From NCBI GenBank assembly GCA_900108205.1, contig FNUU01000006.1, forward strand, positions 1 through 64,000: 64,000 nucleotides of DNA, in the 5' to 3' direction. A program made the position numbers and the translations under genes. Source of the stretch: Eubacterium ruminantium. Lineage in GTDB: Bacteria > Bacillota > Clostridia > Lachnospirales > Lachnospiraceae. Positions 27,991 to 36,318 of the stretch are shown piece after piece (position 1 is the stretch's first letter; every line of letters starts with the position of its first letter). The notes under the pieces are model-generated. The model worked only from the letters and a program-made list of their open reading frames with translations, searched no databases and was not told the origin of the DNA.

Positions 27991-29079
27991 ATGAAGACAG
28001 TAAAAACATACAAATTTATCTATATTTTAATGATGATGCTGCTTATTGTTTCATTTTCTGCCTGCGGCGAGAAAAAAGATAAAGGCAGTAAGGAAAAGGA
28101 TGATCCGCGAGAGGCGGACAGTATTACAACTGAGGTGAAAAAGGCAAAAGTTGACAGCAGTGTGATAAATGATGACACCTTAGGAACCAGAGTTGACAGC
28201 TTCGGGTTTGCCATCTGTGATGATTATGTAGTAACTGCAGATAATTTTATAAATATAAGAAAAGAACCGAATACAGATTCGGAAATATATATGGTTCTTA
28301 TGGAGGGCGTGGATCTTCACAGAACAGGAACCAGAGAGGGCTGGACAAGAGTTAAGCTTAATGGCTCGAATTATTACGTTTCTTCAAATCTGGTGCAGGA
28401 AACAAAGGTTAAATGGGCAACCCCTCAGGATGCAGAGAAGGTTACACATACTGTATTCATCGATCCGGCAAAGCAGATCAAGGCGCTTTCTGAAGAAGAA
28501 GCCATTGCTCCGGATTCAGATAAGAAGAAACCTCAAATGGCAGCATCAAATATCGGTGTTTCGACAGGTAATTTCGAGTATGAGCTTATGCTGGATCTGG
28601 CTGTCAGGCTTAAGGCAGAGCTTACCAAGAGAGGCTTTACGGTTATCTTATCGAGGGATTCTTCAACAGTTGAGATTTCGAATAGAGACAGAGCACTTAT
28701 GGCTGCCAGCAGCAAAGCAGAAGTCTATATAAAGCTGCAGGCTGGAAAGGCAGCGGCTGAAACTGAAGGCTTTATGGGCTTTATACTGCCTAAGGCTAAA
28801 AATGCCGGACTTTATGACAAGAGCAACAGACTCTGTGAAGACATGCTTTCTTTCATGACCAAGGGGACAGGAAAAAGCAGCAGAGGAATAGTAAAAACAG
28901 ACGGACTGACTTCACTGAATTATTGTACTGTTCCGGCAGTAGTGATAAATACAGGATTCTTATCAAATGAAGCGGATGATAAGGCGCTGTCTGATAATAA
29001 TTATCAGGCGGATCTGGCAAAATATATGGCTGATGGAATAGAACAGTATTTTAAAGAAACTGATGAGGAATCAAAATGA
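27991..29079 (+). CDS. SH3 lipoprotein with a degenerate N-acetylmuramoyl-L-alanine amidase domain
   Basis: 362 residues from the ATG at 27991. An in-frame GTG at 27934 would add 19 residues before the signal peptide and is less likely. The signal peptide ends FSAC (Cys25). An SH3b domain (about 72-130, NFINIRKEPNTDSE) should bind the wall. Residues about 145-360 align by pattern with Amidase_3: VFIDPAKQ, a helix with EYELMLDLA, RDSS, YIKLQAG, and VVINTGFLSN. In active enzymes these contain the zinc-binding His of DPGHG, a Glu, the His of SIHAN and the catalytic Glu of VExGFLSN; here three of the four are replaced. It is probably non-catalytic, a binding or regulatory protein. Confidence 0.75.
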   Translation: MKTVKTYKFIYILMMMLLIVSFSACGEKKDKGSKEKDDPREADSITTEVKKAKVDSSVINDDTLGTRVDSFGFAICDDYVVTADNFINIRKEPNTDSEIYMVLMEGVDLHRTGTREGWTRVKLNGSNYYVSSNLVQETKVKWATPQDAEKVTHTVFIDPAKQIKALSEEEAIAPDSDKKKPQMAASNIGVSTGNFEYELMLDLAVRLKAELTKRGFTVILSRDSSTVEISNRDRALMAASSKAEVYIKLQAGKAAAETEGFMGFILPKAKNAGLYDKSNRLCEDMLSFMTKGTGKSSRGIVKTDGLTSLNYCTVPAVVINTGFLSNEADDKALSDNNYQADLAKYMADGIEQYFKETDEESK

Positions 29080-29102
29080 AGCAGTTCATGATCATGATGG
29101 AA

Positions 29103-29130
29103 TTGTATTATAAATGTTAAAAAATATTAT
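29103..29130 (+). promoter_or_regulatory. Promoter of the degV-family gene
   Basis: TTGTAT (29103-29108), 16-bp spacer, TATTAT (29125-29130). Confidence 0.6.
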
Positions 29131-29207
29131 GATAGATTCAGAAGTATACGAATAAAACAGTGGTGGATTTATCAAAATGCGGAAGTAAAATATGGGGAGG
29201 TACAGAA

Positions 29208-30053
29208 ATGGGGAAATATGTACTGCTTTGTGACACCGGTTCAGAGATCACACCGGAATTCGCAAAAGAACTTGGGGTGGAATTAATATCATTTGTGGTT
29301 AAATATGATGATGTGGAGCATTATGTATATAGAGACACCGGCATTTCGCTGGAGGATTTCTATCTGAATATCAAGCAGGGATTATATCCGTATTCCAGAC
29401 CCCTTTCCAAGGATGAATTTAAAGCAGCATTCAGAGAGTATTTGACAGACAAAAAGGATATAATATATCTTTGTGTTGCAAGGAATTCTTCGAAGGCGTA
29501 TGAGAATGCTGCTCTTGCGGCAAAGGACCTGCTGGAGGAATTTCCGGACAGGAGAGTAAAGATAATAGATACCGGCACAGCGTCCGTAGGGGAAACCATG
29601 GTGGTTGTAATGGCCGCCAGAGAAATGCAGAAGGGGGCTGAGTTCGAAGACTTTCCTGAGGTAATTCATGATGTATTGAATAACCTGCATCTGTGGTTCT
29701 TTGTGGATGATATCAATCATTTGAAGAGAGGCGGGCTTTTATCAACGGCTGAACCATCCGCTGCAGTTGCATTAAAGATCAGGCCGATATTATCTATTGA
29801 GGATGGCAGAATGGTTGTTAAAAGCAGAGTCAGAGGCACAGGAAATGCTGAAAACTACCTTATTGAAAGGGCAGTGGAGGCCTCGAAGGGCGGTCTTATC
29901 GTCATAGCTGCAGCAGGTAATCAGGAAAGAAGCGAGAGACTGAAAAAAATGCTTTGTGAAAAGGGTGTGGGAGATGAGTATATTCTTCTTCCTATGGGAA
30001 TGACTACAGGAACCTTCCTTGGCCCCGGTGCCGGAGGCATCGCATATCTGTGA
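29208..30053 (+). CDS. DegV-family fatty-acid-binding protein
   Basis: 281 residues from the ATG at 29208, chosen because GGGGAGG lies 7 bases upstream; upstream GTG codons at 29160 have no such site. N-terminal CDTGSEITPE is the DegV signature, the central IIDTGTASVGETM and the LKRGGLLSTAEPSAAVALKIRPIL segment are also characteristic. In the family these proteins bind a fatty acid, and the best-known members (FakB) present it to the kinase FakA for phospholipid synthesis. No FakA gene is in the window. Ends with a strong terminator at 30109-30145. Confidence 0.92.
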   Translation: MGKYVLLCDTGSEITPEFAKELGVELISFVVKYDDVEHYVYRDTGISLEDFYLNIKQGLYPYSRPLSKDEFKAAFREYLTDKKDIIYLCVARNSSKAYENAALAAKDLLEEFPDRRVKIIDTGTASVGETMVVVMAAREMQKGAEFEDFPEVIHDVLNNLHLWFFVDDINHLKRGGLLSTAEPSAAVALKIRPILSIEDGRMVVKSRVRGTGNAENYLIERAVEASKGGLIVIAAAGNQERSERLKKMLCEKGVGDEYILLPMGMTTGTFLGPGAGGIAYL

Positions 30054-30063
30054 TTCAAAATAA

Positions 30064-30090
30064 ATACTCGTTTCACTCGTGCTTGTTTTA
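30064..30090 (-). repeat. Fragment of the 117-bp repeat family
   Basis: ATACTCGTTTCACTCGTGCTTG matches, with one change, a part of the third hairpin of the unit seen at 53984-54012. Confidence 0.65.
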
Positions 30091-30108
30091 CGAATGATTT
30101 GATATGAA

Positions 30109-30145
30109 CCCTCTTTACCGGACTCCCGGTAAGGAGGGCTTTTTT
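30109..30145 (+). terminator. Terminator of the degV-family gene
   Basis: CCCTCTTTACCGG (30109-30121) and CCGGTAAGGAGGG (30126-30138) pair over 13 bp with one wobble, followed by CTTTTTT. Confidence 0.93.
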
Positions 30146-30162
30146 ACAAAAAATTGAAAAAC

Positions 30163-30191
30163 TTGACATAAATGTTAAATGATGTTATTAT
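30163..30191 (+). promoter_or_regulatory. Promoter of the SleB-like hydrolase gene
   Basis: TTGACA (30163-30168), 17-bp spacer, TATTAT (30186-30191). A second TTGACAT occurs at 30281 close to the gene. The leader is about 130 nt. Confidence 0.75.
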
Positions 30192-30330
30192 GCTTTTGTA
30201 ACAAAAATGTAACATATTTACATAATTTGACATAATTTCAAAGAGAATTACTGATTTATGGGACTTCAAAGGCTTTTATGTTGACATAACATTTGGAATT
30301 ATGCCGGATTTACAAAAGCAAGGAAGTAAA

Positions 30331-31965
30331 ATGAGCAGAAGAAATAAACTGAAGCTTCAGAGAATGAAGCTTTATGTAAGAAAGAATATTCTTACAACAA
30401 GGTTTTTGGTTAGAAATACACTCGTACTTATGATAGCATCAGCGGTTGTATTTTTAACTGTTTTTGCAGTCAGTTCACTTAAAACAGCAGAGGGAAACAG
30501 TAAAAAGGATAAGAAGGATGTAAATACTTCTGTTTCCAGTGAAAGCAATCTTGTAGCAGATAATACTGTTACAGATAATACTCTGACCAAGGGCGGTGAC
30601 ACTGCAGAGAAAAAGATTCCTGCCGAGGAAGAAAAAATCGGTATTGAGGCTGTTGAGATCAATTCTGTAACAGAATTGAAATACAACATGACAGGAAAGA
30701 TGATCACAATTTCCGACAGTGCATATATCAAAAAAGCAGCTGATCCTGATTCCGAGATAGTTGGTTTTATGTACAAAGGTGCTGTGGGAGAAGTAGTTGG
30801 CAAAGAAGGAAAGTGGATCAAGATCAAATCCGGTAAGGTAACAGGATATGTTGATCCAAAGGATATCGTAACAGATGAGGCAGCTACCAGGGTTGCTGAG
30901 GATTATGCAGTTAAACTGGCAGTATTTAAGAAAAATGCAGCTGTAAATGATAAGAATGGAGAAAATGCAGCCAAAATCTTTACAGCTAGTGCAGGGGCTT
31001 CATACGAACTGGCTGAATATGCCAGCAGTAAAGATGTGAAGTGTATAAGACTTGCAGATGGTGATTACGGATTTGTTTCAGCAGACAGCGTCAGGATTAC
31101 AGAGGGCTTCCCGGAAGCATTTTCAGCTGATGAAGTAAAGAGAATTGCCGAAGGAAGAATTAATGCTGAAGAATTAACAGAAAAAACATCTGAAGATTCA
31201 TCAGATTCTGATTCGGAAGAAGCGGAATCGACAGATGACACTGATTCTGATGACTCAGATGAATACGATTCAGATAATGATGATTCTGACTCGGATGATT
31301 CATATGATGACTACGATTCAGATGATGATGATGATGATGATGATGACTATGACTCAGATGATGATTCAACAACTGAGGAATATACAGAAGAAGAAACTAC
31401 AGAATATTCGGAAGAGTATTCAGAAGAAAGAACAACTGAGGAAGAGACTACTACAGAAGAATATACTGAAGAGGAAACTACTACAGAAGAGACAACAACT
31501 GAAGAAGAAACTACTACAGAGGATGAGACCACAGAGGAAGAAACTACCACAGAAGAGGAAAAGCATGATGATGCTGACGATCTCGGGTATTATTCAGCCG
31601 GAGGTTATTCAGCTTCAGAGATAAGACTTCTTGCAGCTATAGTTTATGCAGAATCAGGTTCTGAGCCTTATGAAGGTCAGGTTGCGGTAGCAAATGTTGT
31701 TCTCAACAGACTTTATACAGGAAGATGGGGATATTCATTATCAGATGTTATTTATGCACCATATCAGTTCTCTGCCGTATATACCTGGGCTTTTTCAAAT
31801 GCATATGACAGTGGAGTGCCAGATACGACATTTAGTGCAGTATATGATGCGATAGGCGGTTATAATAATATCGGAAGTTTCCTTAGTTTCAGACCTACGT
31901 GGTATCTTGATCCATCGAGTCTGGATTGTCCGTATATAATAATCGGTAATCATGTATTCTTCTAG
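30331..31965 (+). CDS. SH3-domain cell wall hydrolase, SleB type
   Basis: 544 residues from the ATG at 30331 (AGGAAG just upstream); the ATG at 30301 is possible. A transmembrane segment (about 32-52) anchors it. Two SH3b-like stretches follow (about 115-175 and 185-250). Residues about 280-410 are very acidic, with (DSD)n and then TTEEE repeats, a spacer through the wall. The C-terminal domain (about 424-544) is the SleB/Hydrolase_2 fold, with AAIVYAESGSEPYEGQVAVANVVLNR holding the putative catalytic Glu in YAES. SleB enzymes cleave peptidoglycan glycan strands. The last residues GNHVFF match the usual GNHVFY end, so the protein is complete. Confidence 0.9.
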   Translation: MSRRNKLKLQRMKLYVRKNILTTRFLVRNTLVLMIASAVVFLTVFAVSSLKTAEGNSKKDKKDVNTSVSSESNLVADNTVTDNTLTKGGDTAEKKIPAEEEKIGIEAVEINSVTELKYNMTGKMITISDSAYIKKAADPDSEIVGFMYKGAVGEVVGKEGKWIKIKSGKVTGYVDPKDIVTDEAATRVAEDYAVKLAVFKKNAAVNDKNGENAAKIFTASAGASYELAEYASSKDVKCIRLADGDYGFVSADSVRITEGFPEAFSADEVKRIAEGRINAEELTEKTSEDSSDSDSEEAESTDDTDSDDSDEYDSDNDDSDSDDSYDDYDSDDDDDDDDDYDSDDDSTTEEYTEEETTEYSEEYSEERTTEEETTTEEYTEEETTTEETTTEEETTTEDETTEEETTTEEEKHDDADDLGYYSAGGYSASEIRLLAAIVYAESGSEPYEGQVAVANVVLNRLYTGRWGYSLSDVIYAPYQFSAVYTWAFSNAYDSGVPDTTFSAVYDAIGGYNNIGSFLSFRPTWYLDPSSLDCPYIIIGNHVFF

Positions 31966-31997
31966 TATATCGGTTCTGCAATAACCGAACCAATATG
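31966..31997 (+). repeat. Fragment of the 212-bp palindrome family
   Basis: TATATCGGTTCTGCAATAAC and the following CGAACCAATA match the outer arm of the pheS-pheT element. As there, the sequence begins immediately after a TTCTAG stop codon context. Confidence 0.6.
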
Positions 31998-32086
31998 AGA
32001 TGAGATATTATATTGGATCAGACATATTAAATACGGTATTAATCTTTTAGGCGAAAGCCTAATATTATAAAAGCCATACCTAAGCC

Positions 32087-32136
32087 AAAAAAATCACCGG
32101 AGTATGATGATATTTATCAGGTCCGGTGATTTTTTG
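32087..32136. terminator. Terminator of the SleB-like gene
   Basis: AAAAATCACCGGA (32089-32101) and TCCGGTGATTTTT (32122-32134) form a 13-bp stem flanked by A and T runs; it can work in both directions. Confidence 0.92.
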
Positions 32137-32205
32137 TGTAGATGATGTAATCATGAGATAATGGGATGACTCTGGTCAGCATCTACACAAAAATATATAG
32201 CAGAT

Positions 32206-32253
32206 AAAAAACCGGCAATTATGCATCTTTAAAATACATAATTGCCGGTTTTT
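32206..32253 (-). terminator. Terminator of argG
   Basis: AAAAAACCGGCAATTATG (32206-32223) pairs with 32237-32253. On the minus strand it lies 18 bp after the argG stop and ends in a T run. Confidence 0.92.
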
Positions 32254-32270
32254 AATTATTATATATACAT

Positions 32271-33497
32271 TTATTTGTTATTTTTTTCTCTTTCCTGATC
32301 AAGCATTGCACGAACCTTCATAGGAAGACCGAAGAGGTTGATGAAACCTGAAGCATCCTTATGATCATAGAGATCACCGGTTGTAAAGCTTGCAAGTGAT
32401 TCAGAGTAAAGTGTATATGGAGAAGTTGTTCCTGCCTTAATGATATTTCCCTTGTAAAGCTTGAACTTAACTGTACCTGTTACACGCTCATCTGTCTTCT
32501 CAACAAATGCCTGAAGTGATTCACGAAGAGGGCAGAACCATTTTCCTTCATATACAAGGTCTGCAAACTTGATACCGATGTGACGCTTGAAATCAAGAGT
32601 ATCACGGTCAAGTACGAGCTCTTCAAGCTGCTTATGAGCTTCCATAAGGATTGTTCCGCCAGGAGTCTCATAAACACCACGGCTCTTCATTCCAACAACA
32701 CGGTTCTCAACGATATCGATGATACCAACACCATGCTTTCCGCCGAGTCTGTTTAATTCACGGATTATATCAGAAACCTTCATTTCCTTGCCGTTTACTG
32801 ACTTTGGAACACCTGCTTCAAATGTCATCTCAACATATTCGCCTTCATCAGGTGCCTTCTCAGGTGATACACCGAGAACAAGAAGATCATCATAGTTTGG
32901 CTCATTTGCAGGACTCTCAAGTTCAAGACCTTCATGGCTGATGTGCCAGATGTTACGGTCACGGCTGTAGCTGTGCTTAGCATCAAATGTAAGCTTGATT
33001 CCCTTTGACTCGCAGTATGCGATTTCAGACTCACGTGAATCAAATGTCCACTTTGGATCTCTCCAGCAAGCGATGATCTTGAGATCAGGAGCAAGTGCCT
33101 TTATAGCAAGCTCGAAACGGAGCTGATCATTACCCTTACCTGTTGCACCGTGGCAGATAGCTACAGCGCCTTCCTTACGTGCAATATCAACAAGTACTTT
33201 ACCGATAAGTGGTCTTGCAAATGAAGTACCGAGGAGATACTTATTCTCATAAACAGCATCAGCCTTTACTGTAGGCATGATGTAATTGTCACAGAACTCA
33301 TCTACAACATCGATGATGTAGCACTTCTCAGCGCCTGAGTGCTTTGCTCTTTCTTCAAGACCATCAAGCTCTGATTCCTGTCCGACATCGATACAGCAGC
33401 AGATAACTTCGTAATCGTAGTTTTCCTTTAACCATGGGATGATGGCTGTAGTATCAAGACCGCCTGAGTAGGCAAGTACAACTTTTTCTTTTGACAT
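32271..33497 (-). CDS. argG: Argininosuccinate synthase
   Basis: 408 residues, full length. It joins citrulline and aspartate with ATP in the penultimate step of arginine synthesis. The N-terminal ATP-binding loop [11 protein letters not shown] (residues 9-19) is intact. Also typical are [15 protein letters not shown] (about 115-129) and the citrulline/aspartate region. The start follows CGGAGG on the minus strand. It has its own promoter with an ATGCATAAAAATGTAT motif upstream that is nearly the same as one before argC. argH is not in the window. The citrate-synthase-like gene lies upstream on the same strand. Confidence 0.97.
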   Translation of the reverse strand: MSKEKVVLAYSGGLDTTAIIPWLKENYDYEVICCCIDVGQESELDGLEERAKHSGAEKCYIIDVVDEFCDNYIMPTVKADAVYENKYLLGTSFARPLIGKVLVDIARKEGAVAICHGATGKGNDQLRFELAIKALAPDLKIIACWRDPKWTFDSRESEIAYCESKGIKLTFDAKHSYSRDRNIWHISHEGLELESPANEPNYDDLLVLGVSPEKAPDEGEYVEMTFEAGVPKSVNGKEMKVSDIIRELNRLGGKHGVGIIDIVENRVVGMKSRGVYETPGGTILMEAHKQLEELVLDRDTLDFKRHIGIKFADLVYEGKWFCPLRESLQAFVEKTDERVTGTVKFKLYKGNIIKAGTTSPYTLYSESLASFTTGDLYDHKDASGFINLFGLPMKVRAMLDQEREKNNK

Positions 33498-33539
33498 GAT
33501 AAAATCCTCCGTTTTTTTGATTTAATTAAGCTAATGATT

Positions 33540-33568
33540 AATATATACTAAAAGAAGTACATAATCAA
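33540..33568 (-). promoter_or_regulatory. Promoter of argG
   Basis: On the minus strand TTGATT (33563-33568), 17-bp spacer, TATATT (33540-33545). Confidence 0.65.
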
Positions 33569-33597
33569 GAGGATAATTGCATATTTTTTAAAGAAAT

Positions 33598-33613
33598 ATG
33601 CATAAAAATGTAT
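33598..33613. promoter_or_regulatory. Candidate ArgR operator upstream of argG
   Basis: ATGCATAAAAATGTAT consists of two ATGYAT half-sites around AAAA. It differs at only two positions from 46029-46044 before argC. It ends 30 bp from the -35 of argG. More ATGCAT/GTATAT copies flank it. Assignment to ArgR is inferred from the genes controlled. Confidence 0.5.
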
Positions 33614-33666
33614 ATAAAATGCATAATATTAATGATATACGTTAAATATACATTATTTTATGTATA

Positions 33667-35031
33667 TTAACCGGCGAATTCTTTATATTTTTGTGTAAGC
33701 TCGCCATCACTGATTATGGTGATCCTTCCGGCTTCGTATTCTGAAGTAACCCAGGCATATATTTTTTCTATCAGTTCATCCTTTTTGGAAAGCTCAGCAA
33801 GACCAAGTTTTCTTCGGTATTCATTAACCCAATAGGCAACGCCGGCCAGACCGGAAGCATTATTGACGGAAACCTTAGGAGGTCTGTCAAGGATTGATTC
33901 TGTATCAAAAATGTTATATATCTCAGGATTCTTCATCATTCCGTCGGCATGGATTCCGGCTCTTGTGAGGTTGAAGTTTTCGCCTACGAATGGAGTCATT
34001 GGAGGAATGTCATAGCCTGTTTCATTTTGCAGATATTCGGCAATCTCTGTGATCTTTTTCGTATTCATGCCATTTAAATGTCCGCGGATGGATGCATATT
34101 CGAATACCATGGCTTCAAGAGGTACATTTCCGGTTCTTTCACCGATACCGAGAAGAGAACAGTTTACTGCGCTGGCTCCGTACATCCAGGCAGTGGTTGC
34201 ATTTACTACGCCCTTGTAGAAGTCGTTGTGACCGTGCCATTCGATCATTTCCGATGGAACATCAGAATAGTGCTGAAGTCCGTAAATAATTCCTGATACG
34301 CTTCTTGGGAGTGCGGCGCCGGGATATGGAACGCCATAGCCCATCGTATCGCAGGCTCTGATCTTGACCGGAACTCCGCTTTCTTTTGAAAGCTCCATAA
34401 GGCTGTTGGCAAAAGGAACGACAAAACCATAAAAATCTGCTCTTGTAATATCTTCAAAATGACATCTTGGGCGGAGACCTGCCTCTATGCATTCCTTAAC
34501 AATAGAAAGATATTTATCAAGTGCCTGCTTTCTGTTAAGTCCCATTTTATGGAAAATATGATAATCCGAGCAGCTTACAAGAATACCGGTTTCCTTGATA
34601 CCGATGGATTTTACCAGTTCAAAATCCTGCTTGCTGGCTCTGATCCAGGTGGTTATTTCAGGGAATTCATATCCCAGCTCCATACATTTTTCAAGAGCCT
34701 TACGGTCTTTTTCGGAATATACGAAGAATTCGGTCTGACGGATCATTCCCTTTGGACCGCCCAATTCGTGGAGCAGCTTATATATATGTACCATCTGGTC
34801 GGTGGTATATGGTGTTCTGGACTGCTGACCGTCGCGGAATGTAGTATCGGTTATAAAGATATCTTCAGGCATATTCTCCGGAACACGTCTGTAATTAAAT
34901 GCAATCTTCGGTGTTTCCGTATAAGGAAACATTTCCCTGAAAAGCTCAGGTTCAGTGGTATCCTGTAATTGATAGATATAAGGATCATGTTCAAGTTTAA
35001 AGGTTTTGTTGCTTAAAGCTATGTCGTGCAT
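33667..35031 (-). CDS. Citrate synthase, probably Re-type (homologue of 2-isopropylmalate synthase)
   Basis: 454 residues, the length of the Clostridium kluyveri Re-citrate synthase. DTTFRDGQQSR (about 62-72) is the HMGL-like metal/substrate motif, and EWHGHNDFYKG (about 264-274) holds the metal-binding HxH. CDTMGYGVPYPGAALPRS and RPRCHFEDITRAD also agree with what I recall of Re-citrate synthases; ordinary LeuA has a longer C-terminal leucine-binding domain, which is missing here. The enzyme would make citrate from oxaloacetate and acetyl-CoA for 2-oxoglutarate and glutamate supply. Homocitrate synthase is the main alternative. Divergent from a LysR regulator; AGGGAGG precedes the start. Confidence 0.75.
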   Translation of the reverse strand: MHDIALSNKTFKLEHDPYIYQLQDTTEPELFREMFPYTETPKIAFNYRRVPENMPEDIFITDTTFRDGQQSRTPYTTDQMVHIYKLLHELGGPKGMIRQTEFFVYSEKDRKALEKCMELGYEFPEITTWIRASKQDFELVKSIGIKETGILVSCSDYHIFHKMGLNRKQALDKYLSIVKECIEAGLRPRCHFEDITRADFYGFVVPFANSLMELSKESGVPVKIRACDTMGYGVPYPGAALPRSVSGIIYGLQHYSDVPSEMIEWHGHNDFYKGVVNATTAWMYGASAVNCSLLGIGERTGNVPLEAMVFEYASIRGHLNGMNTKKITEIAEYLQNETGYDIPPMTPFVGENFNLTRAGIHADGMMKNPEIYNIFDTESILDRPPKVSVNNASGLAGVAYWVNEYRRKLGLAELSKKDELIEKIYAWVTSEYEAGRITIISDGELTQKYKEFAG

Positions 35032-35148
35032 TTTATTTCCTCCCTGATCGTGGATTTCCGGCGCAGCACATTGTTTTGCTGCTTTTTCATATTTACTTTT
35101 TTTAGCATATATAATATTATTTGTAAAATGAATAAAATAAATTATAAC

Positions 35149-35165
35149 AATTCATAAAACGAATT
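35149..35165. promoter_or_regulatory. Candidate LysR-type operator in the divergent promoter region
   Basis: AATTCATAAAACGAATT is a 17-bp inverted repeat (AATTC/GAATT) of the T-N11-A kind, midway between the citrate-synthase-like gene and the LysR gene. Confidence 0.4.
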
Positions 35166-35235
35166 AATGGTGCTTTTGTTTATTGGAAATGAAGTTTAAT
35201 ATTAGTAAAATCACGATCATAAGAGGGAGGGACAA

Positions 35236-36090
35236 ATGGATACAGAGTCAATAAAAACATTTCTGGTATTATCAAAAACAAGGAATTATACAAGAACAGC
35301 AGACCAGCTTTTTGTGGCTCAGTCCACCGTAACAAACAGAATAAACGAACTGGAAAAGGAGCTGAAATTCAAGTTGTTTAAGAGAAATAACCGAAGTGTG
35401 GAGCTTACTTCCGAAGGTGAAAGGTTCAGAGTATATGCGGAGCAGATGATAGAGCTTACCGAAAACTCGTTGGCGGAGATATCATCAGTGGAAAAGTATG
35501 ATAATTATCTGAGGATAGGCAGTGCGGACTCCATCTATGAGGCTCATCTTGCAAGGCGCATACTGGAGCATAAAATGACACATCCGAAGGATTTCCTGAG
35601 AATTTCCATCGGCCTTTCCGAACATCTTCTGGAACAGGTGCAAAATGACATGCTGGATGTAGTATTTACTTACCTTCCAATCAGAAAGAATTCACTCCAC
35701 TGCGAGCTGTATAAGCAGGATACGCTGGTGCTTGTTACAAGAATTGAGAATGAAAAATATAAGGATGGCATAACCGAAGCACAGCTTTTACAGGAAAAAT
35801 ATCTTATGTGTAATTTTGCTCTTCAGGATGTAGGACAGTATATCAGAAAGCTTTTTCCGAAATATCATCAGTTTGAATTGGAAATCGATGACTGTATGAA
35901 AATAGTGCCATTTCTGCTGAATCAGGATAATTATACATTTCTTCCTAAGGATATGGCAGAGCATTATTTTGCAAGAGGACGCCTCAGGGAAGTGCCGCTC
36001 ATCGATTTTAATACGCCGGTTATTAACAGTTACATTATTTTCAGAAAGAGCCACGAGAAAATCTGCAGGGAGATTTTTTGCTTCTCATAA
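35236..36090 (+). CDS. LysR-family transcriptional regulator
   Basis: 284 residues. The N-terminal winged helix (about 1-62: FLVLSKTRNYTRTADQLFVAQSTVTNRINELEKEL) is complete; the effector-binding domain follows from about 90 to the end. GAGGGAGGG precedes the start. Divergent from the citrate-synthase-like gene, which is the likely target by the usual LysR arrangement. The last codons TTT TGC TTC TCA TAA coincide with the hairpin arm of a 117-bp-family repeat, so the present stop is provided by the repeat. The protein is a little short, and the native C terminus may have been replaced; the fold appears nearly complete. Confidence 0.9.
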   Translation: MDTESIKTFLVLSKTRNYTRTADQLFVAQSTVTNRINELEKELKFKLFKRNNRSVELTSEGERFRVYAEQMIELTENSLAEISSVEKYDNYLRIGSADSIYEAHLARRILEHKMTHPKDFLRISIGLSEHLLEQVQNDMLDVVFTYLPIRKNSLHCELYKQDTLVLVTRIENEKYKDGITEAQLLQEKYLMCNFALQDVGQYIRKLFPKYHQFELEIDDCMKIVPFLLNQDNYTFLPKDMAEHYFARGRLREVPLIDFNTPVINSYIIFRKSHEKICREIFCFS

Positions 36091-36192
36091 ATATAAATTA
36101 TCAGAAGAAAAACGAGTATTTGTTTTTCTTGATAAGTTACCGGAGAAACTTTAGTCTCGCAGGATTATGAGATGCGTTTTTTGCTTCTCATA
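36074..36192 (+). repeat. 117-bp-family repeat overlapping the end of the LysR gene
   Basis: It contains the right arm of hairpin 2 (TTTTTGCTTCTCATAA), a shortened hairpin 3 (AAATTATCAG...TTGATAAGTTAC), a mutated hairpin 1 (GAAACTTTAGTCTC) and a full hairpin 2 (ATTATGAG...CTCATA). The CAAGCACGAGTGAA stretch of hairpin 3 is missing. Confidence 0.8.
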
Positions 36193-36318
36193 CAATACGA
36201 AAGTATGATATATTAATTTAAGGGAGCAATAAATAATAACGGACAGAAATATTCTTGGGAGATTCCGATATAATATCCGGAATCAACAAGGTTGAATGAT
36301 GGTTAAAAGAGGGTTTAA

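Noticed and set aside
33667-35031. 2-isopropylmalate synthase (leuA)
   Set aside because: It lacks the C-terminal leucine-binding domain and there are no leuBCD genes near; Re-citrate synthase fits better.
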